Position numbers and translations under genes: made by a program. A stretch of DNA of 39,642 nt, taken from Deltaproteobacteria bacterium RBG_16_49_23. GTDB lineage: Bacteria; Desulfobacterota; BSN033; UBA1163. Each line of letters begins with the position of its first letter. The first letter of the stretch is position 1. Below are positions 29,286 through 39,642 of the stretch, piece by piece. The stretch lies in contig MGQQ01000027.1 in assembly GCA_001798855.1 (NCBI GenBank), positions 1 through 39,642 on the forward strand, written 5' to 3'. A model generated the notes under the pieces. The model was not told the DNA's origin, did not search any database, and was given only the letters and a program-made list of their open reading frames with translations.

Positions 29286-32200
29286 CTTAATGACCTTGTT
29301 TTAATGGAATCCGCTTTCTAACGGTGATGATCATGAATCTTTGCCCTAAGTCAATGCGGTTTCAATCCTTGTTTTAATGGAACCCGTCCTCTAACCTGGA
29401 CTCCATCATCAGATTGAAAGGAGAAAGAGAGTTTCAATCCTTGTTTTAATGGAACCCGTCCTCTAACCAATGCTGATTTGCACCGTACTATAAGGTCCGC
29501 AATGTTTCAATCCTTGTTTTAATGGAACCCGTCCTCTAACTCAACAAGACTGTATCTACCCAGGGAGATATTCAGAGGGGTTTCAATCCTTGTTTTAATG
29601 GAACCCGTCCTCTAACCCACAAGCGAGCTTGAGACGGTCTTGGATTCGTCAGTGTTTCAATCCTTGTTTTAATGGAACCCGTCCTCTAACTCCGCTCCTA
29701 TCAAGGGTTTGCTGGCGATAGATTATGGGTTTCAATCCTTGTTTTAATGGAACCCGTCCTCTAACCCTTCTCACCGGCAGCCTCGGCTTCAAGGGCGGCC
29801 CTGTTTCAATCCTTGTTTTAATGGAACCCGTCCTCTAACGCAATATGGATTTTGGCAAGAAGTTTTTGAACCGGCAGTTTCAATCCTTGTTTTAATGGAA
29901 CCCGTCCTCTAACTCCTCCTTTCCCCGTAGGCCGGTAGGACAGCCAGGATTGTTTCAATCCTTGTTTTAATGGAACCCGTCCTCTAACATCCGCATTTAG
30001 GGCAGTACATTTTTACCTCTCTTGTTTCAATCCTTGTTTTAATGGAACCCGTCCTCTAACATATACATTAAGAGCGCATCTGGCAAAGGGGCCCTGTGTT
30101 TCAATCCTTGTTTTAATGGAACCCGTCCTCTAACTCCTATGCCACAGACAAACCAGAGCAGGCAAAGCAGTTTCAATCCTTGTTTTAATGGAACCCGTCC
30201 TCTAACTGTGTCGGGATACTTCTTTAGGCATCCCATCGATCTTGTTTCAATCCTTGTTTTAATGGAACCCGTCCTCTAACCTTCCCTCCTTGATCCACCC
30301 AATCATTGGAATTGGGTTTCAATCCTTGTTTTAATGGAACCCGTCCTCTAACGGGATGAAGATTTATTTCATGCTGCTAACTGTTTATTGTTTCAATCCT
30401 TGTTTTAATGGAACCCGTCCTCTAACTTGACCTGGTATGGCCGTTCGAGATCGAATCCTGGGGTTTCAATCCTTGTTTTAATGGAACCCGTCCTCTAACC
30501 CTTCTCACCGGCAGCCTCGGCTTCAAGGGCAGCCCTGTTTCAATCCTTGTTTTAATGGAACCCGTCCTCTAACCAACACTTGTAAAAACCACTTCTTGAC
30601 AGCCAACCTGTTTCAATCCTTGTTTTAATGGAACCCGTCCTCTAACACTCTTAACCGAGATTACTAAAACCTATCTCTATTGTTTCAATCCTTGTTTTAA
30701 TGGAACCCGTCCTCTAACAGAAATGATCTGTCTTGAAAAAATCGCTTGACTTTAGTTTCAATCCTTGTTTTAATGGAACCCGTCCTCTAACATACATGGA
30801 TAAATAGAAACATCTGAAGCATTCGTGTTTCAATCCTTGTTTTAATGGAACCCGTCCTCTAACCAGAATGCATGCCAGATATATTTTTCTTGCCTCCCGG
30901 TTTCAATCCTTGTTTTAATGGAACCCGTCCTCTAACCCGCTCTCTTTCAGGGCCGACCAGTGCAAAGCTACCTGGTTTCAATCCTTGTTTTAATGGAACC
31001 CGTCCTCTAACGTTGAGGGTCCGCTTATTTCATCCCATCCCATTATAGTTTCAATCCTTGTTTTAATGGAACCCGTCCTCTAACTATTTAATGCCTGCTT
31101 GTAAGATCGGGCTTGACTGTTGTTTCAATCCTTGTTTTAATGGAACCCGTCCTCTAACCAGGTAAGACGGCCCTGCTGTTAAACCTATGTTGGAGTTTCA
31201 ATCCTTGTTTTAATGGAACCCGTCCTCTAACGGGATGCACCTCAAAGGGTTCTCTGTCTGCGAAATTGTTTCAATCCTTGTTTTAATGGAACCCGTCCTC
31301 TAACTCGAATTTCATTTGGTGTCATAATTCAATTATAAAGTTTCAATCCTTGTTTTAATGGAACCCGTCCTCTAACATGACAAGTTTTTCATCGTTTTAT
31401 GCCGGCCCTGGTGTTTCAATCCTTGTTTTAATGGAACCCGTCCTCTAACAAAGAGAGAGTGTAGGGAGTTTAAACTGGAGAGGAGGGTTTCAATCCTTGT
31501 TTTAATGGAACCCGTCCTCTAACCTCGATTTCTATCATGGTCACCTCCCATTAATTTGGGTTTCAATCCTTGTTTTAATGGAACCCGTCCTCTAACCCCT
31601 TTGGTTGATGCTGGATATGGGAAAAAGGAGGTGTTTCAATCCTTGTTTTAATGGAACCCGTCCTCTAACTCAGACATTACAAAATTGGACACCAATGCAG
31701 GCGAGTTTCAATCCTTGTTTTAATGGAACCCGTCCTCTAACACAAGAGTTTACGGAAACCCTTCAACAAGCCAACTTGCCGTTTCAATCCTTGTTTTAAT
31801 GGAACCCGTCCTCTAACTGCCCGAAAGCCTCTGGGCTATTCCGAAGATGAGATGTTTCAATCCTTGTTTTAATGGAACCCGTCCTCTAACATTAAAATGC
31901 GAATTGCTTTTCGGAAAGATTGGATCGAGTTTCAATCCTTGTTTTAATGGAACCCGTCCTCTAACGACAAGAAAAAGCTCGTCGAGCGAGTGGCGCCAAA
32001 ATGTTTCAATCCTTGTTTTAATGGAACCCGTCCTCTAACAAAGGAGAACGAAGAGGGGGTATTGTAAGGGCAGATGTTTCAATCCTTGTTTTAATGGAAC
32101 CCGTCCTCTAACCAATCGGCATCCTCTCCGTAGGAAAGATACGGAGAAGTTTCAATCCTTGTTTTAATGGAACCCGTCCTCTAACGTGTGATTGTATCTT

Positions 32201-35200
32201 AATGTATTTCATCCTCCGAGTTTCAATCCTTGTTTTAATGGAACCCGTCCTCTAACATAATAATGATTCGTTTCATGGGAGCCCTCCTTTAAGTTTCAAT
32301 CCTTGTTTTAATGGAACCCGTCCTCTAACTACTGCAGAGGTATGTCATTGGAAGGTACTCCAAGGTTTCAATCCTTGTTTTAATGGAACCCGTCCTCTAA
32401 CTTTTACTCTGCATATCCCAAAAAACAAACCCAAACAAGTTTCAATCCTTGTTTTAATGGAACCCGTCCTCTAACAAACCGTCCCATATTTATCCAACAT
32501 AGGTTGAGAAGGTTTCAATCCTTGTTTTAATGGAACCCGTCCTCTAACACATAATGGAAAAACATAATGACAGAGGGAAAAAGAACAAAGTTTCAATCCT
32601 TGTTTTAATGGAACCCGTCCTCTAACGGCAAGAGACATCTGGGTAACGCCAGCCCTTAAAAGGTTTCAATCCTTGTTTTAATGGAACCCGTCCTCTAACT
32701 AGTGAGTAAGGCATTACCAGTCCCTTCGCTTGATGGTTTCAATCCTTGTTTTAATGGAACCCGTCCTCTAACTGAGCGGGTTTTACCGGCGGCACCGGGG
32801 CGGACTCGGTTTCAATCCTTGTTTTAATGGAACCCGTCCTCTAACTCGAGCGTGGTTATTTCATGAGCGCTCTGGATTCGTGTTTCAATCCTTGTTTTAA
32901 TGGAACCCGTCCTCTAACATCGATGCAGACCGATGTCGGGATCATCACTCCGGAGTTTCAATCCTTGTTTTAATGGAACCCGTCCTCTAACAATGGTTGA
33001 GCCATTTTATTGAACCTCCTTATTTTTGTTTCAATCCTTGTTTTAATGGAACCCGTCCTCTAACGTTTGGGACAACTTCGGCCTGTGCAAGCATGTCAAG
33101 TTTCAATCCTTGTTTTAATGGAACCCGTCCTCTAACATGAATTTCCTGGATGGACGAACAAGAAGCTACGGGGTTTCAATCCTTGTTTTAATGGAACCCG
33201 TCCTCTAACGATTCGATTACGGGGGATCGGAGAGAATGTTTGACAGTTTCAATCCTTGTTTTAATGGAACCCGTCCTCTAACTTCCGAACATCTTGCTGG
33301 AATGATTATGTCAAAGTTGTTTCAATCCTTGTTTTAATGGAACCCGTCCTCTAACAATCCCACCCTCTCCGCCAAATAGCCCTTGAAATTATGTTTCAAT
33401 CCTTGTTTTAATGGAACCCGTCCTCTAACTGAACTGCCCTTGTGGGGGAAAAATAATCAAGTTGAGTTTCAATCCTTGTTTTAATGGAACCCGTCCTCTA
33501 ACGATAAATCGTCAACCACTGCATTGCAGATAGGGTAGTTTCAATCCTTGTTTTAATGGAACCCGTCCTCTAACTCTTCGAGCTTTGTATCTTTCAGGCC
33601 CGTCCTTTGAAGTTTCAATCCTTGTTTTAATGGAACCCGTCCTCTAACCTTCAGGCTGGTATGTCGTCACCGGGCCATGCTGGTGTTTCAATCCTTGTTT
33701 TAATGGAACCCGTCCTCTAACTCATGTGCGCTGTCGGGTGCGTTGTGATTGAGCAGAGTTTCAATCCTTGTTTTAATGGAACCCGTCCTCTAACCTGTTC
33801 CGGCGCTCCCATCTGGTACAGTTATACTAAAGTTTCAATCCTTGTTTTAATGGAACCCGTCCTCTAACTCCTGCAGCAGGGCCCTGAGCTACAGGAGGTT
33901 TCCGAGTTTCAATCCTTGTTTTAATGGAACCCGTCCTCTAACGAATACTTCCTGGTGGGAAATTGCTGGCGATCGAGGGTTTCAATCCTTGTTTTAATGG
34001 AACCCGTCCTCTAACTCATCCCTCCCTTCGGCTTTGGCGATAGCTTGTCTGTTTCAATCCTTGTTTTAATGGAACCCGTCCTCTAACGGCAGAACAATAA
34101 ATCTCCCTGCCGCTGACATTGGGGTTTCAATCCTTGTTTTAATGGAACCCGTCCTCTAACTTATCCTCAGATTCCCCCCAGTACCTGGATATTGGCGGTT
34201 TCAATCCTTGTTTTAATGGAACCCGTCCTCTAACCGGGGAGCCGGGATGCAACGTCGTGACGCCGCTGGTGTTTCAATCCTTGTTTTAATGGAACCCGTC
34301 CTCTAACAGAATAAGCCTACCGTTGGAGACTCAATCAACAAGTGGTTTCAATCCTTGTTTTAATGGAACCCGTCCTCTAACTCTTGGAACAAAAGGCGGA
34401 GACCAGAACTACCCTCAATGTTTCAATCCTCGTTTTAATGGAACCCGTCCTCTAACACTTGTAGGTATGAAGTCTATGGCCATCCGTAGCAAGTTTCAAT
34501 CCTTGTTTTAATGGAACCCGTCCTCTAACAAGATAGGAATAGGCATGGCTGGAAGCCCCATCAGGTTGTTTCAATCCTTGTTTTAATGGAACCCGTCCTC
34601 TAACTGGGAAGTTACCAACTCAAAGGTGATTGCAATTTGTGTTTCAATCCTTGTTTTAATGGAACCCGTCCTCTAACAAAGAGTTGACGCAAAAGGCCAT
34701 TGAATTAGCCGAGTTTCAATCCTTGTTTTAATGGAACCCGTCCTCTAACTCATGTAAGATACTCTGCATAGCCACATTGTCTGCAAGGTTTCAATCCTTG
34801 TTTTAATGGAACCCGTCCTCTAACTTGAGCAAAAAAGCCAGGTCATTTGCAGTCCTCACATGTGTTTCAATCCTTGTTTTAATGGAACCCGTCCTCTAAC
34901 TTGTGCAGGGGGATAGTAGGTATCTTCGGGGAGTGATGTTTCAATCCTTGTTTTAATGGAACCCGTCCTCTAACATTACAGCGTAAGAACCGGAGAGAAG
35001 GGCGCATTTAAGTTTCAATCCTTGTTTTAATGGAACCCGTCCTCTAACCATCACTCGTATAACCTTCCAACCGAAACCCGGGAGTTTCAATCCTTGTTTT
35101 AATGGAACCCGTCCTCTAACTATTATTGAACTTTTCAATGTTAATAACTCTGTGGAGTTTCAATCCTTGTTTTAATGGAACCCGTCCTCTAACTTGATAA

Positions 35201-35339
35201 TGGTTGAGGCATGTTTGTTTCCTCCTTTTTGTTTCAATCCTTGTTTTAATGGAACCCGTCCTCTAACTTGACGGAGGTTAAGGATCGAGACATCGATGCT
35301 ATGTTTCAATCCTTGTTTTAATGGAACCCGTCCTCTAAC
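29286..35339 (-). CRISPR. CRISPR array: 82 intact 37-nt repeats plus one degenerate repeat
   Basis: By hand count 82 full repeats start at 29359, 29431, 29504 and so on to 35303, mean period 73.4 bases. Read on the plus strand the repeat starts GTTTCAATCCTTGTTTTAAT and ends GGAACCCGTCCTCTAAC. All appear identical except the copy at 34420, which has C for T at position 12. A degenerate copy at 29286-29322 marks the old, distal end. Spacers are 34-41 bases, mostly 35-37. On the minus strand the repeat ends in ATTGAAAC, the usual 8-base crRNA handle, so transcription runs from right to left and new spacers enter at the right, next to the cas genes. Two spacers (29766-29802 and 30500-30536) differ by one base. 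Confidence 0.98.
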
Positions 35340-35513
35340 CGCACCTGTTTCTTACTTTCTTGAAATATAGAGATTTTCTCGATTTTTGGGACTGGGTTTC
35401 TTATTAAAATTAAAGCGTCAAACCCAATAAAAATATCCAATTCTCCCCCTCTTTTTCATGGTTTCTTTTCAACAAACCTCCTATAATCTCAAATATTTCG
35501 ACCCCATATTACT
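35340..35513 (-). promoter_or_regulatory. CRISPR leader
   Basis: An AT-rich stretch of about 170 bases between the first repeat and the end of cas4, with no gene. Its position and composition are those of a leader that holds the array promoter and the integration signals. I cannot point to a convincing -35/-10 pair. Confidence 0.65.
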
Positions 35514-37399
<1,886 letters not shown>

Positions 37400-37411
37400 A
37401 ACACTGAAACC

Positions 37412-37981
37412 TCATGGTTTTTCATTAAGTTTAATTTGAATAGCCTCCCAGATTTCGTTCAGCCCCAAACGTCCTGCCCAGTGGTCAATATATGCACGGT
37501 CGATCTCCTCTCCACTTACCTCCAGAATTCCTGTAATATCACGGAGATGTTTTTCCGACCCTCCCTCTTTGTAGAACTCCATCTTTTTAATGATTACATC
37601 CTCGGGAGAGGCAAAATACGTATCTTGATCAGGGAATAGAGCGCCCCTGTTTCTACGGGCAAATTCCGTTTTAGAAAATGGCGTTGTCTTTAGCAGAATG
37701 ATGTCAATTTTCAGTCCGGAAGTGCTATGAAGAATGTTGAATTGACCTCGCCTTTTAATTTCCGCCTCTATCATTTCCTTGTCACAATAAAATTCAATTG
37801 ATGGGAAATAGGTGATGAAAGTTTCAACCTGCGCAGGGTTTATATCAGCTACGATATCAATATCTCTCGTGAAGCGAGGTTCGCCATAATATGCGGACGC
37901 TTGAGAACCGGTAATCATATAAGGAATCCCTGTAGCTTCTAAAGCTCGTATAACCAAACGGACGAGTTCACTTTGATCCAT
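37412..37981 (-). CDS. Nucleotidyltransferase-fold protein embedded in the cas operon
   Basis: 189 residues. ITGSQASAYYGEPRFTRDIDIVAD (about residues 23-46) has the GS-x(n)-DxD nucleotidyltransferase signature, and IDIILLKTTPF near 95 would give the third acidic residue. The domain arrangement is that of DUF6036/AbiEii-like proteins, many of which act in toxin-antitoxin or abortive infection systems by transferring nucleotides to tRNA or protein targets. It overlaps the small gene upstream by 14 bases and ends 12 bases before cas1, so it is probably cotranscribed with the cas genes. A role in the CRISPR response is not shown; it may be a passenger. Confidence 0.85.
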   Translation of the reverse strand: MDQSELVRLVIRALEATGIPYMITGSQASAYYGEPRFTRDIDIVADINPAQVETFITYFPSIEFYCDKEMIEAEIKRRGQFNILHSTSGLKIDIILLKTTPFSKTEFARRNRGALFPDQDTYFASPEDVIIKKMEFYKEGGSEKHLRDITGILEVSGEEIDRAYIDHWAGRLGLNEIWEAIQIKLNEKP

Positions 37982-38192
37982 ATGTAACCCGCTTCACAAT
38001 CTCTTTCCGGATCTCCTCTTCTGTCCATTCAGGATGCTTATTTTTCAGATAGGCCCTGATTGTCTTCTCATAAAAAGTCCACGCATCCCAGACCATGTTC
38101 AGGCGTTCCATGCCTGATTTTGCCTTCAGTATTTTTACAATCCTATCATCCACGACCTCGATCTGTCCTTTATCTAACCGCAACGTCTTCAT
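37968..38192 (-). CDS. Small partner of the nucleotidyltransferase
   Basis: 74 residues. MERLNMVWDAWTFYEKTIRAYL and HPEWTEEEIRKEIVKRV are the marks of a small helical family often found directly before DUF6036-type nucleotidyltransferases. The proposed role is that of cognate antitoxin or accessory protein, by gene pairing only. The start overlaps no other gene; 30 bases of repeat-like sequence (ACTGGTCACTGAACACTG) separate it from cas6. Confidence 0.75.
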   Translation of the reverse strand: MKTLRLDKGQIEVVDDRIVKILKAKSGMERLNMVWDAWTFYEKTIRAYLKNKHPEWTEEEIRKEIVKRVTYGSK

Positions 38193-38222
38193 TTTACTCC
38201 TTATCTTCTTACTGATAACTGG

Positions 38223-38906
38223 TCACTGAACACTGTTCACTCTCTTTACCGTCCCAAACCCCCGCGACACCGACTTCCCAATCCCCCAATAATCCGGAAT
38301 CTCAAAATTCACAGAGAAATTCCCAAGGAAGCCAAGCATGGGAGTACCTTTGAGAGATGTTTTAACTTCCTTGAGATTATTTATGTGAGCTTCGATGGGT
38401 GCAGGCACCGTATACCCCAAACTCTTCGACATCGAAATAATATTCCCGATGAGAATCTTCTCTAGGAGATCCTTCTTCTTCCCCCAGCCTCCAAGCATTT
38501 TGTATTTTTGGTAGTTCTTTTCATTTAAAGCAAGCCAGGGGGTGAGGAAGGAGTAGGATTGAACAGTCTCAGTGGTTTTTATTGAGATATGATGAAATTC
38601 TAATTCTGTATTGAGGATAGTATAATATTCATACCCTAAAAAAAGTGTTTTTGTTGCCAGTTCAAGATTGGCAAGGAGTTCTGCTCCATTTTTGAATCCA
38701 ACAAGCAGACATTCACCATTAATTATCTTATACTGTACAAGAGGATGGTGGTAATCAATTTTCCCGTCTTCACGATGTTGATGAAGTAATCGTTCTTCGG
38801 GATAGAGATTGGACACTGCTCCGCGCAAGTCTTTGGTTTTAACTTTCCGATCAAGCAGTCGGTCAAACTTGAGTTTGAGAATACAGAGTCTTATTTTATC
38901 ATTCAT
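38223..38906 (-). CDS. cas6: CRISPR RNA endonuclease, Cas6 (Cas6b-like)
   Basis: 227 residues. The N-terminal part has [18 protein letters not shown] and [20 protein letters not shown], as in the Cas6b group, and the C-terminus has the glycine-rich loop [16 protein letters not shown] of RAMP proteins. Cas6 cuts the precursor crRNA eight bases before the spacer, leaving an AUUGAAAC handle here. The catalytic histidine is probably among those near residues 42-52 or in EFHHISIK, but I cannot fix it. The start overlaps the cas3 stop by four bases. The order cas3-cas6-(insert)-cas1-cas2-cas4 is unusual for type I-B, where cas6 normally comes first. Confidence 0.85.
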   Translation of the reverse strand: MNDKIRLCILKLKFDRLLDRKVKTKDLRGAVSNLYPEERLLHQHREDGKIDYHHPLVQYKIINGECLLVGFKNGAELLANLELATKTLFLGYEYYTILNTELEFHHISIKTTETVQSYSFLTPWLALNEKNYQKYKMLGGWGKKKDLLEKILIGNIISMSKSLGYTVPAPIEAHINNLKEVKTSLKGTPMLGFLGNFSVNFEIPDYWGIGKSVSRGFGTVKRVNSVQ

Positions 38907-39642
38907 AATATTAACACTTCCCCAGTAGAATCATCATCTAAAACCAAACCTTGATCCTTAGAATAAAATCTATCGTGTAATATCCACTGTCCCAAATATT
39001 CAGTTGCAATATCCTGTGGATCAAATCCGCGTTTTGCATATACACTAACCGAAATTTTTGTTATCCTGCCTGCAATTGCTCGCCATGCCTCTCTCCGCTT
39101 CCAACGGTCGTCTATATTATTTGCTTTTGTCATCTCATCTTTTAATTCAGGATCCTGTTTTATAACAAGAAAGGTGTATTTCTCCCGTTCTTTTCCCCGA
39201 AGTAGTTCTTTGACAGACTTATCTTCCTCCCATCTGGCAAATTTTTTAAGATGCTCCATCCCTGTATCCTTCTTTGTGGTCAACATCTCAAAGTAGCGAT
39301 CTGCAAGAGGTAGAATATCCTTTTCTTCAATCTCTGTAATCTCCTCTGTTAGTTGTCGGGTAACCTGCAAATGAACATCATCGTACACCATATCGGAATA
39401 CCGCTTCCCCTGTTCATTGCTCAGGTCAACGACCTCAACAGTTGCCGGATGAGATAGTCTGCCGTTGCGATTACAACGGCCAGCAATTTGGATTAAGCTG
39501 TCAAATGGAGCAAAGTCTCGAATTACAAAATCCATATCAATGTCACCCCCTGCCTCTATGCACTGAGTTGACACAACAATACAGGGATTATCTTCCTTGA
39601 TAGTCTTTATAGCATCTAACCTATCCTGTGGAGTTACATCTG
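38903..39642 (-). CDS. cas3: CRISPR-associated helicase Cas3, C-terminal part (runs off the window)
   Basis: About 245 residues are visible; the reading frame is open to the right edge, so the HD nuclease and first helicase domain lie outside. The visible part begins in the second RecA-like domain: [18 protein letters not shown] (helicase motif V region) and [16 protein letters not shown] (motif VI, with the arginine finger residues). The remaining 180 residues are the Cas3 C-terminal region. Cas3 unwinds and degrades target DNA after recruitment by Cascade. Cascade genes (cas5, cas7, cas8) are expected further to the right. No frameshift is seen. Confidence 0.92.
   Translation of the reverse strand, partial: DVTPQDRLDAIKTIKEDNPCIVVSTQCIEAGGDIDMDFVIRDFAPFDSLIQIAGRCNRNGRLSHPATVEVVDLSNEQGKRYSDMVYDDVHLQVTRQLTEEITEIEEKDILPLADRYFEMLTTKKDTGMEHLKKFARWEEDKSVKELLRGKEREKYTFLVIKQDPELKDEMTKANNIDDRWKRREAWRAIAGRITKISVSVYAKRGFDPQDIATEYLGQWILHDRFYSKDQGLVLDDDSTGEVLIL

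Noticed and set aside
30039-35138. Open frames of 60-65 codons in the CRISPR array on both strands (for example with repeated NPCFNGTRPLT or VRGRVPLKQGLK)
   Set aside because: They are translations of the CRISPR repeat itself, which happens to be open; they have no ribosome sites.

Overview
The window reads as a chromosomal segment of an uncultured anaerobic bacterium, most likely a deltaproteobacterium in the broad sense (Desulfobacterota or a neighbour). The basis is the gene set: quinone-reactive iron-sulfur/NrfD complexes like those of sulfate and metal reducers, many CxxCH multihaem cytochromes, a cytochrome b6 / subunit IV / Rieske complex, DUF362 ferredoxin proteins and CRISPR type I genes. 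This placement is an inference; no rRNA or universal marker other than truA is present.

Region 1 (1-4312, all minus strand) holds housekeeping or accessory genes: a small conserved protein whose only well-placed start codon is ATA, truA, a DUF362 iron-sulfur protein, a PNPOx-fold protein and a ComB-like phosphatase.

Region 2 (4357-24383, all plus strand) is a 20-kb respiratory supercluster with about 39 CxxCH haem sites. It contains (a) a tetrahaem cytochrome / Tat-exported Fe-S protein / NrfD module; (b) a Qrc-like module made of a pentahaem cytochrome, a molybdopterin-fold subunit that seems to lack a metal ligand, an Fe-S protein and an NrfD protein; (c) two tandem four-domain tetrahaem cytochromes; (d) a cNMP-binding-fold protein coupled to a GltD-like flavoprotein with extra ferredoxin clusters; (e) cytochrome b6, subunit IV and Rieske protein followed by a fused five-haem cytochrome; (f) two tandem octahaem cytochromes and a monohaem protein, closed by a strong rho-independent terminator. 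My reading is that quinol made or used by the NrfD and b6-type complexes exchanges electrons with a large periplasmic cytochrome pool. The terminal acceptor cannot be read from the sequence. Modules (a) and (b) are each preceded by the same promoter pattern, TTGCAT-N17-TATATA.

Region 3 (24587-27258) is a tightly overlapping operon: an S66 LD-carboxypeptidase, SpmA-like and SpmB-like membrane proteins and a class II glutamine amidotransferase. A VapBC-type toxin-antitoxin pair with a consensus promoter follows (27453-28177).

Region 4 (28208-39642) is defence. A fossil of a type I-E CRISPR system (the first ~60 codons of cas1 joined to one I-E repeat) lies beside a BRO-N gene. Next comes a 6-kb array of 82 intact 37-nt repeats plus one degenerate terminal repeat, then, on the minus strand, cas4, cas2, cas1, an embedded nucleotidyltransferase/small-protein pair, a Cas6b-like gene and the C-terminal part of cas3, which runs off the right edge. 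The array is transcribed leftward from a leader near 35340-35513.

The intergenic spaces carry two families of short repeats: GC-rich CCCCTC/GAGGGG palindromes, and 140-190 bp MITE-like elements with GAGACTGTGTCGTAA-type or other terminal inverted repeats. At least one of the latter seems to have inserted into one of the former.
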